A DNA stretch of 64,000 nucleotides from Comamonas antarctica (GCF_013363755.1 NZ_CP054842.1:111732-175731), one strand, 5' to 3'. Positions 47,086 to 56,116 are shown, counted from the stretch's first letter. Program-made: numbers and translations. Notes: generated by a model from the letters alone, not told the origin.

Positions 47086-47700
47086 ATGGCTGAAAAAGAC
47101 GAACACGGCGAACTTGGCGGGCGTGACGTAAATAATGAGGCTGACCGCAAGATCTTGAGGACTGTGTTGCTGATCAACCTGGCACAGTCCGCCGCCGGCA
47201 TCGGCCTTGGCATGTGGGCTGCCTCTACCGCACTCATGGGTTCCGGCCTAGACAACCTAGCCGATGCTTCGGTTTATGCAGTCAGCCTGTACGCCGTCGG
47301 CCGAACGGCTATGGTCAAGGTAGGCGCAGCGCGTTTGTCGGGCTTCTTGCTCATAGGCCTTGCCGTGCTGCTGATGGTGGAGGTTTTACGCCGCTTTGCC
47401 GGGGACGAGGAGCCTGTGGGCCCAGCGATGATGGTTATAGCTGCGGCGAACGCAGCTTTAAATCTGGTGTGCCTGAGGCTGCTGCGCGGTCACCAAGGTG
47501 ATGACGTGAACTTCAAGGCCTCAGCAATCTTCACGAATAACGATTCCATCGTCAACGGTGCCATCGTCCTGTCCGGTGCGTTGGTCATGTGGCTGGGATC
47601 AAATATCCCGGACTTGATATTGGGGATCGTTGTAGCTGCAATTGCAGCGAACGGAGGACGCGAAATACTTAAGGAAGCATCGAAAGCCGTACCGGAGTGA
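47086..47700 (+). CDS. CDF-type cation transporter
   Basis: A 204-residue membrane protein with about six helices. Features of the cation diffusion facilitator family are AASTALMGSGLDNLADASVY (Asp pair of the transport site), VNFKASAIFTNNDSIVNGAI and the second half LILGIVVAAIAANGGREILK. It lacks the long cytoplasmic C-terminal domain, as in short CzcD/DmeF-like members. GGAAC precedes the ATG. The MerR-type promoter in front links it to the pbr system. Confidence 0.85.
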   Translation: MAEKDEHGELGGRDVNNEADRKILRTVLLINLAQSAAGIGLGMWAASTALMGSGLDNLADASVYAVSLYAVGRTAMVKVGAARLSGFLLIGLAVLLMVEVLRRFAGDEEPVGPAMMVIAAANAALNLVCLRLLRGHQGDDVNFKASAIFTNNDSIVNGAIVLSGALVMWLGSNIPDLILGIVVAAIAANGGREILKEASKAVPE

Positions 47701-47969
47701 TGCGGGCTTCTGCGAAATCGTAATTGGGACCATGGTGCATAAAAGCATCGCGCTCAGTCGTTAGAGCTGCGGCGCCATCTTCGAATGCGCCCCTTCACAA
47801 CGCGTTACATCCCTCAGGATCGAATTTTTGCATTTCAAATGCATCAAGACAGATAAACACATATTCTTTTGACCGAGGCGAAGCGCAAGAAACCAGAAAA
47901 AATTCAGCACGGCTGCTTTTCGGGCCCCCGATGTGCCCCACTTATATCCGGTCACCGAGTTCGCCCGCT

Positions 47970-48107
47970 ACGGTTGGCCGGCAGCTCAAGGGCTGGATTG
48001 CACCCGATCTGCTGGTGCTCGATGATCTCTTCCTGACCGAGCGCATCGCCGATGTGAGGGCCGAGCCGCTGCAATCCATCGTGGACCAGCGCTACAAGCT
48101 GCTTGCA
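47970..48107 (+). pseudogene. IS21 istB fragment
   Basis: The stretch GRQLKGWIAPDLLVLDDLFL and IADVRAEPLQSIVDQRYKL matches the Walker B region of the IS21 ATPase IstB. Both ends are missing. It marks a lost IS21 element at the border of the low-GC block. The ~270 bp between the CDF stop and this fragment show no gene. Confidence 0.75.
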
Positions 48108-48267
48108 GGCTCCACTGGATGCGCTGCTGCAATAGATCGCGATAACCGTTTGACTTATCGTTAGCTATTCTTAGCGAGTGGTTAGCTCTCGATCCAGAGC
48201 AGACTGCCACGAGAACGTTTGAGAGGCCCGAAGCGGCTTGGAGGGCCGGGTCCATCCGATAGAAGGG

Positions 48268-48834
48268 TTAGATACCACCGGATTCAGCATCGTTATAAAC
48301 TATCTTTCTGAACCAATCTAACGGCTTGTCAGTCTCTTCGTAGAATCTATAAACGCTATAAGAAAGGCCGAAGTCCCTCAAATCGTCTTTAACTCTTCTG
48401 TCTTTGTGAACTCCATACCCATCTATCTCGATCACGTGCTTTAGCAACCATTTTGGACTCCCGTTATCATCTCCATAGAATAGGGCCAAGTCGTGTGTGA
48501 TATTCTTTTCTGGAGATTGAAATTGAGGAACAAAGAGGAGCGCCGACGGCCCGCCGCGCTTGTCTTCTGGAAGGTCATCGAGATCCCAAGCGAACCAAGG
48601 CTCCCAAAGCCAAATTCCCTCATATGTACGCTCACCTATGCGGACTGAGGATGTAGATAACGTTGGAGCCGCTGGGCAGCGCTGACGAATGAATTCATAG
48701 GCTCCCAGAATAAACATCTGTTCCAGCTTGGAGTCGCATTTAGCCAATATTCTGAGAACGTTACTATCAAGTATGGGGGGAGGATTAATATTGAGCATCT
48801 GCTTGCAGATGTAGTTAATATCTTGTATCTTCAA
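48268..48834 (-). CDS. Vsr-like PD-(D/E)XK nuclease, hypothetical
   Basis: A 188-residue protein, low GC. The C-terminal half shows HDLALFYGDDNGSPKW, then HVIEIDGYGVHKDRRVKDDL, then RDFGLSYSVYRFYEETDKPL. This E-x-D-G with following H and R-D resembles the core of Vsr/DUF559 very-short-patch type nucleases. The N-terminal half is unrecognised. The start is TTG at 48834, preceded by AGGAGA; no ATG is suitable. It is the third gene of a leftward set after the helicase and a small protein. Function by homology is likely DNA cleavage or nicking. Confidence 0.6.
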   Translation of the reverse strand: MKIQDINYICKQMLNINPPPILDSNVLRILAKCDSKLEQMFILGAYEFIRQRCPAAPTLSTSSVRIGERTYEGIWLWEPWFAWDLDDLPEDKRGGPSALLFVPQFQSPEKNITHDLALFYGDDNGSPKWLLKHVIEIDGYGVHKDRRVKDDLRDFGLSYSVYRFYEETDKPLDWFRKIVYNDAESGGI

Positions 48835-48895
48835 GATCTCTCCTATTTCATTGAACGAGCCAAGGGCACGGTGGCCTGAGTGATAACTTGAAAAA

Positions 48896-49132
48896 TTAGT
48901 CTTCTAGTGAGCGTACGAGGGCGATCAAGGTGGTTTGAGCTTCGTTCATGGTTTCATGTGTTGAATGAAGGAAAGTCTGTTGGAGAGCATGAACCAAGAC
49001 ATGAAACTCATCTGATCTGCTTTCAATCATTGAAACTCGTTCTATGTTTTTACTACGCAAAATAGATATTTCAGATTTCTGACTCGATGGAAGCTCCCTG
49101 AGTTCAACCCAGTGTTTTATTGAAACAGGCAT
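48896..49132 (-). CDS. Small hypothetical protein in the helicase-nuclease block
   Basis: A 78-residue protein with no recognised domain. It starts MPVSIKHWVELRELPSSQKS and ends in an acidic helix (NEAQTTLIALVRSLED); overall helical and without membrane segments. GAGGG lies 9 bases before the ATG. It is placed 212 bp after the helicase and 61 bp before the Vsr-like gene, all in the same direction. It could be a partner, antitoxin or regulator, but nothing in the sequence says which. Confidence 0.55.
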   Translation of the reverse strand: MPVSIKHWVELRELPSSQKSEISILRSKNIERVSMIESRSDEFHVLVHALQQTFLHSTHETMNEAQTTLIALVRSLED

Positions 49133-49344
49133 GATAAATCCCTCAAAACTCTTACGAAAAAAATCAGGCTCGGCGGTGCCCGCGCCTAGGCTGCATTGTT
49201 AGGCGTAGCACGCTACGCATGGGGAATTTTTATATTGTTCTGTGTTCAAGCGACGCTGATGAAATGCCGCAATATTTTGGTTGTCATCCAAGTATTTCTG
49301 TTAGATGAAACTTCCAAATTAAAATCTAGCCTGCGGGGTCCGGT

Positions 49345-52278
49345 TTAGGGGCTGGTGATCACTTTCACATCTGCAGATGACACACTTTTGATGTAGGAGT
49401 AACTAGTGCCCAGTACAGCAAGCTGTTCTGCAGAGATTTTTGCTGCTGAAATGGCAGGTTGAACAATCACAAACTTGAAAATCATTTCGTGGTCATGACA
49501 TTTATTTCGTAGTAGTTCCAAGTCCTCCGGAGTGCCCTTTAGAATTCGCTGGAAATTGTTAGACAATGATTGCTGATATCGGAGCATCAGGCGATCAAAG
49601 AATTTTTCATGGGTATGCAGCCATTTCACCGAACGTGATGCTTGCCCACAAACCTCATAAACGTCCTCCACGCGTGCGCCAGGTCGAGCGACTCCGTCTT
49701 TTTTTGGACAGTACTTGCAGTGGTAGAGGTCGACATAGATAGCGTCTGTGCTCTCCCTAATGGCCACTAGATCGGCGACCTCACCAGCGCCGTCATCATT
49801 AAAGATAAAGGAGTAGTCATTCTGAATTTTACTAAAAGTGAATCCTTGCACGGTTTCAAGATTTCGTGCTGCCTTCATCGACTCGCTGTGAATTGGGGTT
49901 GTTCCCCAGTTCCAAGACTCAATGAGCGCTGTAGGCAGCTTCAAATCCAAGCTGTTAGGAGCATAGGAGCGATAGTTCCCCTCCACGAGTGATCCATCCA
50001 CCGCCAGAAATACCAGTGGTTCGGCATCAAGATAATGCTCAAGCGCCTTTTCTTCTGCGAAGATGATCTTCACCCCCGGACAACTTACCTTGTAACCATC
50101 GTCTAGTAGGCGAATCGTGATGTCCGGGAGATACCGATTGCCATCCGGCGCTGCTGCAATGACGGGTACACTCAGCGTGAGATCATCGGTACGCAGGGGC
50201 CTGCCGAGCATTATGTCGAGCAGATTGAAAACCTCAGCGTTGTACGACAATAAAATCTTTTGCTCATTCTCTATCGCTATAGTTTCTGGCCAGTCAACAT
50301 AAAAAATCCCTTTCGGCCACATGCCTTCAATTTTGTCCGAACGCATCACATCCTTGAGCACGTCAGAGGATTTAATCGATGCGTTGTTGAGTTTTAGGGA
50401 GACTTGCTTACACCATTGGATCCAGTAAATGATGCTCTCGGAATTCATCTCCCAAATCTTACCCTTGTGAGAGCAGCCTACGGTAATGCGTTGTCCATTC
50501 TCAAATCCCGTTGCGAAGATGTTGGACTTCTTGGCCGTTCCATTTTGAATTTCATTGATGACGGCATTGACATCGCGCCCAACATGCATGGTAAATCTTA
50601 GATCCTTGCGCACTCTGGACAGACCAACGTTCTGCAGTTTCAGAAGTTTAATGTTATGTAACGTGCGGAACGCCGGCTCGCCGGTGATACGCCTAGCGTC
50701 CTTCGCGATCAAGCCTAAAAATCGCGCAGATTGCGTTTCATCACCTGAAGAGTGGATAAAAAGAGTCTGGTCATTTTTATGGTAATACGCAAGGTAAAGA
50801 AGCCAGGTCGTATCTACGATCGCAGAGGTTTGGGCCCACCCAACCGGCGTGTCGCGACGCGTAACCATGATGACAGTGTCTTGTTCATCGTTGATGGAGA
50901 GAAACTGCAATTGCTCCTTCTTTTGCGAAAAGTGCCGTGCTTTCTTGGGCTGCCACTTGTCTAGGTCGACATGAAAGGCAATCGCGCTGATTTTGGGATT
51001 TGGATTAAGCCCTAATATTTCATCGGAATCGGGATCGTTTAAGAATTGTCCGTTGAACGCCTCCTTTTTAATCTCGCGCTCAATCTTGTCATTACTAACG
51101 TCGCGGATGATCGCGCTCCAGTCCGCGCTCTCTTTGTAGAGAGCAGCCATTTGGTAATCCGTATTCTGATTCGCGATGTTAGAAACGAATTTAGCGTCAC
51201 CAAGGGCCTGATCAACTCGGGTAAGTCGCCCAATAAACTGGAGCGTGACGGCAGGACTTCGATGCTGATCGTGAATCGCCGCTATCTTCAATTCAGGTAA
51301 GTCGAACCCCTCGCCAAGCATGTCAACACAGACGATGATCTTGTGCTTTTTCTCAACAATATCGTCCATCAGCTTAGCGCGACCTGGCACCTTGCTATGG
51401 ATGAGAATGGGTGTGAGATCTTCATGTTTTTTGTACATATCAAACAACACTTCGGCGCGTTTTTGAGATCGTGCACGCACCATCAGCAGATGGTCGAAGC
51501 CTTGCTCGCGATCGCTTCGCAGCAGTTCTACCGCTTTGTCAGCCACCGCTTGGTCCGCCAACACGAGGTTGTATTCGCGCACAGGATGGAATTCGATCGC
51601 TTTGAAGTACCCATCGTTTTGAGCATCCTTCAACGGATAGTTGTAGATGATTGTGCCGTCCAGCGCTTGGTTGTCTTCACGAAACGGCGTAGCAGTGAAC
51701 TGTAAGCGGGGCTTTTGTTTAAACGCAGATTTAACTCTTTCCCACGTCTTAGCGGCCACGTGGTGCGCCTCGTCAATGATTAGATGGCTACATAAGTCAG
51801 CCAGGGCCTGAAGCGCATCAGTAGTGAAGCGCTGCAGAGCTTGAGGTGTCGCGACAATGACATTCGCCTCAGAAAACTGCTGTACTTCTTCTATCGACAT
51901 TCCAGTACGGACGGCCATGACCACAGGGTTGAGTGCAGTTTCAGAAACTGCACCGATCTCACGGAGCTTTTTAAGATCGCATTTCTTAACAAGTTGCGAA
52001 CGCAACGCATCAGATGGAACAAGCACCAATGTCCTGGCCAACCTTCCAGCGATGAGCAGTCCCAATATAGTATCTGTCTTACCTGTGCCCGTAGGCATCA
52101 CAACCGTGGCGGTCGAAGAGGGCGACATGACGAGATGACCCAGCGATGAGTAGAGCGCAGCCAACTGAGGCTTGCGCAGGCCGGGCATACAGGTTTCACG
52201 ATTGGCCAAGTTAAAGTTGAATAGGTGCTGCTGCCAGCTTCCATAAACGTCTGAGTATTTCCCTGCCGTTTCATCCAT
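49345..52278 (-). CDS. SF2 (DEAH) helicase with C-terminal nuclease-like domain
   Basis: A 977-residue protein. Residues about 35-420 are an SF2 helicase: Walker A VVMPTGTGKTDTI, DEAH box HLIIDEAHHVAAK, TATPFRED, GEGFDLPEL and QFIGRLTRVDQ. The middle is unrecognised. Near residues 845-905, EVADLVAIRESTDAIYVDLY, HCKYCPKK and VEDVYEVCGQASRSVKW look like a PD-(D/E)XK nuclease core. The start is ATG 52278, with AGGGG upstream. Low GC contrasts with the neighbours. Helicase-nuclease fusions of this kind are frequent in antiphage systems, so a defence role is inferred. Confidence 0.8.
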   Translation of the reverse strand: MDETAGKYSDVYGSWQQHLFNFNLANRETCMPGLRKPQLAALYSSLGHLVMSPSSTATVVMPTGTGKTDTILGLLIAGRLARTLVLVPSDALRSQLVKKCDLKKLREIGAVSETALNPVVMAVRTGMSIEEVQQFSEANVIVATPQALQRFTTDALQALADLCSHLIIDEAHHVAAKTWERVKSAFKQKPRLQFTATPFREDNQALDGTIIYNYPLKDAQNDGYFKAIEFHPVREYNLVLADQAVADKAVELLRSDREQGFDHLLMVRARSQKRAEVLFDMYKKHEDLTPILIHSKVPGRAKLMDDIVEKKHKIIVCVDMLGEGFDLPELKIAAIHDQHRSPAVTLQFIGRLTRVDQALGDAKFVSNIANQNTDYQMAALYKESADWSAIIRDVSNDKIEREIKKEAFNGQFLNDPDSDEILGLNPNPKISAIAFHVDLDKWQPKKARHFSQKKEQLQFLSINDEQDTVIMVTRRDTPVGWAQTSAIVDTTWLLYLAYYHKNDQTLFIHSSGDETQSARFLGLIAKDARRITGEPAFRTLHNIKLLKLQNVGLSRVRKDLRFTMHVGRDVNAVINEIQNGTAKKSNIFATGFENGQRITVGCSHKGKIWEMNSESIIYWIQWCKQVSLKLNNASIKSSDVLKDVMRSDKIEGMWPKGIFYVDWPETIAIENEQKILLSYNAEVFNLLDIMLGRPLRTDDLTLSVPVIAAAPDGNRYLPDITIRLLDDGYKVSCPGVKIIFAEEKALEHYLDAEPLVFLAVDGSLVEGNYRSYAPNSLDLKLPTALIESWNWGTTPIHSESMKAARNLETVQGFTFSKIQNDYSFIFNDDGAGEVADLVAIRESTDAIYVDLYHCKYCPKKDGVARPGARVEDVYEVCGQASRSVKWLHTHEKFFDRLMLRYQQSLSNNFQRILKGTPEDLELLRNKCHDHEMIFKFVIVQPAISAAKISAEQLAVLGTSYSYIKSVSSADVKVITSP

Positions 52279-53144
52279 TGCGTCAGCCCCTATCAAGAAA
52301 GATACGTACCGCTTTTAGTAGTCATAGTATCAGTATATGAAGCTCCAGGGCAGCGTTTATAGTAATACCGCGGGCTAACGAGTAGGAAGGCATACCAATT
52401 CAATAATTTGTACTGTCTTGGATGAGTGGAAGCACTAACTAACGGATTGCAATACCCGTAAAAGGTCTGCACGCGACGACTCGTGCTGATCCGACGAGTC
52501 AGATCCGATATCCACTCTCAATGGAAATCTGCCTTTTACGATTGTCCGCAAGGGTTCAAAAGCGCCATCTTGACGTTTGCTATAGCAGTAATCCGAACGG
52601 TGTCTACTATGCTAAAAAATCGAGTTACTTGTCTGGGATGGGATGTGGAAACCATGTCCAACCGACCCACACGGTCTGTTCTCGACAGGAGCCACAGTTG
52701 ACACAGGAGTAAATGGCAGCAGTCAGCGTGCACCATACAGTTACGAGAGCGAGCTGATTCGTTGCTTTCTACTACTGGCTGCGCTCAGGTCACTGAGAGG
52801 CAACAGATCCGCAGACTGGCATTCGCCTCGAACGTGCGATATGAACTGATATGACTCTTTGGCACGGGTAACGCGTCCACTTCCAATAGCTCGCGATAAG
52901 TGACCGCCACACAGCGGCCATGCCATTCTGACGTCCGGTTATCGGAGCTGCAAAACCCGTTTCCTGTAGCTTTTTTTCTCTCGCTGGATTTAATTTGAAT
53001 TTATCGACGCATCATATCTCTCATTGTGGTGCGTGTTGATTAATCGCAGTGCAGCTCTAAGGTGCAGTCCTCACCAGGCACTTCATGCCGCAAAAAAGCG
53101 CACGAAGCGTCTGCGGCATGGGCGTGTTGACCGATGTGGCGAAC
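52279..53144. other. Gene-poor, lower-GC stretch
   Basis: About 870 bp between the helicase start and the toxin-antitoxin remnant. Frames present are short and without motifs. A small perfect stem (GACTCGT at 52478, ACGAGTC at 52494) is seen. The helicase promoter must be near 52290-52340. No gene could be supported. Confidence 0.5.
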
Positions 53145-53437
53145 GCACCAGGCTGCTTGATATCCTGGCCCAGCTGTTCGATGGCAATGCCGTGAAGGTG
53201 GTGCCAATTCATGCAGAGCTGACCACCCAGGAGGCGGCGGATATACTGAATGTCTCGCGGCCGCACCTGGTCAAGCTGCTGGAAGATGGTCAACTTGCCT
53301 TCCATCGCACTGGCAAACATCGCCGGGTGCGATTTGCGGATCTGATTGCGTTCAAAGAGCGTCGCGACGAGGCCAGTCAGCTCGCCATGGAGGCCCTGGC
53401 ACAGCAAGCCCAGGAATTGGGAATGGGGTACGAATGA
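53145..53437 (+). pseudogene. Excisionase-type HTH antitoxin, 5'-truncated
   Basis: The C-terminal two thirds of a known antitoxin type: IHAELTTQEAADILNVSRPH and LVKLLEDGQLAFHRTGKHRR form the excisionase-like helix-turn-helix, followed by VRFADLIAFKERRDEASQLA and QAQELGMGYE. The usual N-terminal part is missing and no ATG or ribosome site is found, so the frame begins in unrelated DNA. The stop overlaps the toxin start (GAATGA). It might still be translated from a GTG. Confidence 0.7.
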
Positions 53438-53726
53438 GGCATTCGCCGTTCACGGCGGTCTACGACGCCTGCGTTCTTTATCCTGCACCAATGCGAGATT
53501 TTTTAATGTGGCTCGGGCTCTCGGGCGTCTTCGGGCGCGCTGGAGCGCACAAATTCACGATGAGTGGAAGCGCAATCTGCTGATCAACAGGCCGGATTTA
53601 ACCGTTGAGCAATTGAATCGGACGTCGGGCTTGATGGATCGCGCCATACCTGATGGATTGGTTGAAGGCTACCAGGACTTGACCGAAGGCCCGGGGCTGA
53701 GAACGCGGACACCGAAGGTGTCCTAA
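53434..53726 (+). pseudogene. PIN-domain toxin, frameshifted and truncated
   Basis: MRHSPFTAVYDACVLYPAPM is the start of a PIN toxin with its first acidic residue (YDACVL). Near 53530 a missing base moves the frame; the rest continues as RARWSAQIHDEWKRNLLINR, PDLTVEQLNRTSGLMDRAIP and DGLVEGYQ. The final catalytic part is absent. The toxin is therefore inactive, in keeping with the broken antitoxin. Confidence 0.8.
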
Positions 53727-53840
53727 TGGGGCGTTTGCCGCTCTTTGATGTATTGGCGCAGGATGTCCATCGGCGCACCCCGCAGCTTACAAGCAACGCG
53801 TTGTGATGGGGTGATAGGGGCGGGGAAATCATTGGTTGGA

Positions 53841-53863
53841 AATCTTGTCAAAGTGACAAGATT
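53841..53863. repeat. Short perfect inverted repeat
   Basis: AATCTTGTCA, 3 bases, TGACAAGATT. It resembles a dimer operator and has no T-run. It lies about 115 bp after the broken toxin. Confidence 0.6.
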
Positions 53864-53868
53864 GGGCG

Positions 53869-53906
53869 TTAATCTTATCGCTGCTATGCGGCAATGATGA
53901 GATTAA
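53869..53906. repeat. 38-bp imperfect inverted repeat
   Basis: TTAATCTTATC and, 16 bases on, GATGAGATTAA, one mismatch in 11. It follows directly after the shorter palindrome, so the two may form one regulatory or recombination site. Confidence 0.5.
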
Positions 53907-53981
53907 GGCATAGATGCGAGTAGATACGCATGTTCCAGCCTCTTCCAACGCAGCAGGGATGAGCTGTCGCTGAGCCAGCCT

Positions 53982-54024
53982 GATGTTGCCCCTGTATTCC
54001 TGGCCCCGTCCTATTCGCTATAAA
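53982..54024 (-). repeat. Fragment of the cusA-downstream small gene
   Basis: 43 bp matching 10798-10840 at 38 positions. In translation FIANR and GPGI are conserved. Its surroundings are unrelated, so it is a scrap of a second copy. The rest of 53727-54100 holds no gene. Confidence 0.65.
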
Positions 54025-54100
54025 GCGCCTGGTGGCGGCCGGCCTCAGCGCGTCGCCCAAGGCATGCTGCAGCGCGCCAGATGAGGCGCGTAAGCGAGTC

Positions 54101-54973
54101 TCAAGCGCGCAGTTTCATGGCACGCAGCAGCGCGTCAATCTGCCCGAATGCATCTTGCTGCCACTGCTCTGGCGTGCGATCACCCAACGCCTGGGTGTCT
54201 GCGACGAAACGCCTCACACAGGTGGGACCATGCCCCTCCAAGGTATCGAACTTATTGGCGATGTGTCGGAAGCCAACTTCGCCGCTGGGATGCCCTAGAA
54301 GTGGCAAGCACTCCTGTGCTAAAGCATCAATGCCGCCAGGATAGTTTCGCACGCAGTAGTAGATGTCATAGGCGTCTTTCTGCTTGTAGCGACCCGCCAG
54401 CGCATGGCCTTTCATTGCCAACAATGCAGGGATCGAACATACCGCTATCTCCACGCGGTTTGTCCCTCCGTCGGGCATCGGTCCGGACACCGCTACCAGT
54501 TGGTAAAACCGCATTGCCAGGTCGGCACCATGCGCTCGCTGCACAGCGAAGTCGTTGATCAAGGGCGGATTATTCTTAATGATTGCCGCGTCGCGCGGCA
54601 TCAGAAAGTCGACCACGATGTCGATCGCTTCACCGCCATCTTGCACCGCAACTTTGCGCACCAGTTGAAAGCGTCTTAGTTCAGTGCGCTGGGCGTACCC
54701 ATGGGCTTGGAGTGCGCCGATCAACGTTGCATACTCGCCGTCGCCGAGTGCTTCTGCATCCAGTCCAATGTCCACGTCGAGCGTGCCGACATGTGGCATG
54801 TCTTCGCTGGCCAGCAGCAGCCAAGGAACCGCGCCGCCGATGATGGCAAACTTCCCCTGGAAACTTCCAAGTATCTGCCCCATCTCGATCAGCACGGATT
54901 TGACGGCTGCGGTCGTGCGGTCGCCGTATTCTGCGGCAGACTGAGGTTCTTGCGGGGGGCTTATTTGGGCCAC
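54101..54973 (-). CDS. AbiEii-like nucleotidyltransferase toxin
   Basis: A 290-residue protein. The nucleotidyltransferase signature is FAIIGGAVPWLLLASED, then HVGTLDVDIGLDAEAL with the DxD pair, and VVDFLMPRD. KGHALAGRYKQKDAYDIYYC is typical of AbiEii-like proteins. In type IV toxin-antitoxin systems this protein blocks growth unless AbiEi is present. The start is GTG at 54973 overlapping the end of the antitoxin gene by 13 bp. The gene looks complete. Confidence 0.85.
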   Translation of the reverse strand: MAQISPPQEPQSAAEYGDRTTAAVKSVLIEMGQILGSFQGKFAIIGGAVPWLLLASEDMPHVGTLDVDIGLDAEALGDGEYATLIGALQAHGYAQRTELRRFQLVRKVAVQDGGEAIDIVVDFLMPRDAAIIKNNPPLINDFAVQRAHGADLAMRFYQLVAVSGPMPDGGTNRVEIAVCSIPALLAMKGHALAGRYKQKDAYDIYYCVRNYPGGIDALAQECLPLLGHPSGEVGFRHIANKFDTLEGHGPTCVRRFVADTQALGDRTPEQWQQDAFGQIDALLRAMKLRA

Positions 54974-56043
54974 GAAAGCCTTTCTCTGCGCAAATGTTCG
55001 GCGGCTTCCGCACCGCGTTCGCCGGCAATGGATAAGTCAAGATAGGTCTGAATCGGACTCGTGCAGACAGCGCCAGGCGCCGGCTCGACTGTGTCGGCCA
55101 GCAGTTCCAAGTCCTTGGGCACAGTGACAACCACGTTCTCGCCCTTCGCAATTGGTGCGAGCTTCAGTGCTTTCTGCAGCTTGCTCAGGGCATCCTCGTC
55201 GGCGAAGAAGTAGTGCGTGCCGGTGCGCCCGTACGGAGCGAGCCAATGTGCAGCTGAGAACGACGCGAAGGCAGCATGTCCGGGACTCTTCTCGGTGCTA
55301 CATGCGCGCCGCGCCGCATCTTCAAACGCACTGCCATGCATAGGCGTGTAAAAGCGCAGTCGCTCGCCTGGCGGTGCGCTGTAGCAGTCCCGCCATGCAT
55401 CAAGCAGGGCATCTGGTTCTGACAGCAGCAAGCCGTCGTCTGTGGTGCGCGCCCATTCCCGGTCAATCAAACCGCTACGCACATTGCTGACGTGTCCCAA
55501 ACTGACCCTGGAGATTTCGGAGAGCTCTGTGACGCGCCATGCTTTACCGGGCTCGCGCAGCATGGCGCGCAGCACCTGTGCAGACTTGGGGCTGAACAGC
55601 GATTTGAGTTCGCGTTGCACCGCGGAAGGTTTGTCCGCTACCTCACGTTCGATGAAAACACTGTCGAACGCAATGCTTGCGTTGCCCTCCAGATCCAGAT
55701 AGCCCACGCCGTTCTCTTTGCACATCTGCCTCACCGCAGGTGAGAGGTAAGGGGCCATGAAGATGGGCGTCGCCTGCGGGGCCTGGTGCGTGACATAGTT
55801 CTTAAGTTCTAGAACTGCCGATCTTGCATAACGGGGCTGACCGTTCGATTTGTACTCACAGATGAGGTTGTGCGGTCGTCCGTGCACAAGCAAGCGAACG
55901 CAGAAGTCAGGCGCCCAATCGGCGTGTATCGTTTCACTCTCGATGCTCACCACCTGAAGAATGGGGATTTTTTCAAGCATGATGCGCAAGGCTTCCCCAG
56001 CATGAGTCTCTGAGGTTTTCACTGGATTTGCACTTTTCAGCAT
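54961..56043 (-). CDS. AbiEi-like type IV antitoxin / autorepressor
   Basis: A 360-residue protein. The N-terminal half shows RPHNLICEYKSNGQPRYARS and PYLSPAVRQMCKENGVGYLD with LEGNASIAF. A winged helix follows: ELKSLFSPKSAQVLRAMLRE, then KAWRVTELSEISRVSLGHVS. The C-terminal half fits AbiEi-like proteins (GERLRFYTPMHGSAFEDAAR). The ATG at 56043 lies inside an operator palindrome and has no ribosome site; ATG 55980 with GGGGAAG in front is an alternative. It probably binds the two identical palindromes upstream and represses the pair. Confidence 0.82.
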   Translation of the reverse strand: MLKSANPVKTSETHAGEALRIMLEKIPILQVVSIESETIHADWAPDFCVRLLVHGRPHNLICEYKSNGQPRYARSAVLELKNYVTHQAPQATPIFMAPYLSPAVRQMCKENGVGYLDLEGNASIAFDSVFIEREVADKPSAVQRELKSLFSPKSAQVLRAMLREPGKAWRVTELSEISRVSLGHVSNVRSGLIDREWARTTDDGLLLSEPDALLDAWRDCYSAPPGERLRFYTPMHGSAFEDAARRACSTEKSPGHAAFASFSAAHWLAPYGRTGTHYFFADEDALSKLQKALKLAPIAKGENVVVTVPKDLELLADTVEPAPGAVCTSPIQTYLDLSIAGERGAEAAEHLRRERLSWPK

Positions 56044-56052
56044 CTGCTGAAA
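56035..56052. promoter_or_regulatory. AbiEi operator copy 1
   Basis: TTTCAGCATCTGCTGAAA: inverted repeat TTTCAGCA, TC, TGCTGAAA. It covers the first possible start codon of the antitoxin gene. It is identical to copy 2. Confidence 0.8.
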
Positions 56053-56098
56053 TTACCACATTTTTAGCCTTTTGGATATATTTCACTCAAAAAAGCTT

Positions 56099-56116
56099 TT
56101 TCAGCATCTGCTGAAA
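56099..56116. promoter_or_regulatory. AbiEi operator copy 2
   Basis: The same 18 bp as copy 1, 64 bp upstream in the same orientation. Two identical sites six helical turns apart suit cooperative binding. Confidence 0.8.

Noticed and set aside
49185..49210. Integron attC-like core (GTTAGGC on plus, GCCTAAC on minus) after the helicase gene
   Set aside because: Only one core site is found; no complementary partner within a plausible distance. A similar lone GTTAGGC occurs at 47017. Probably chance.
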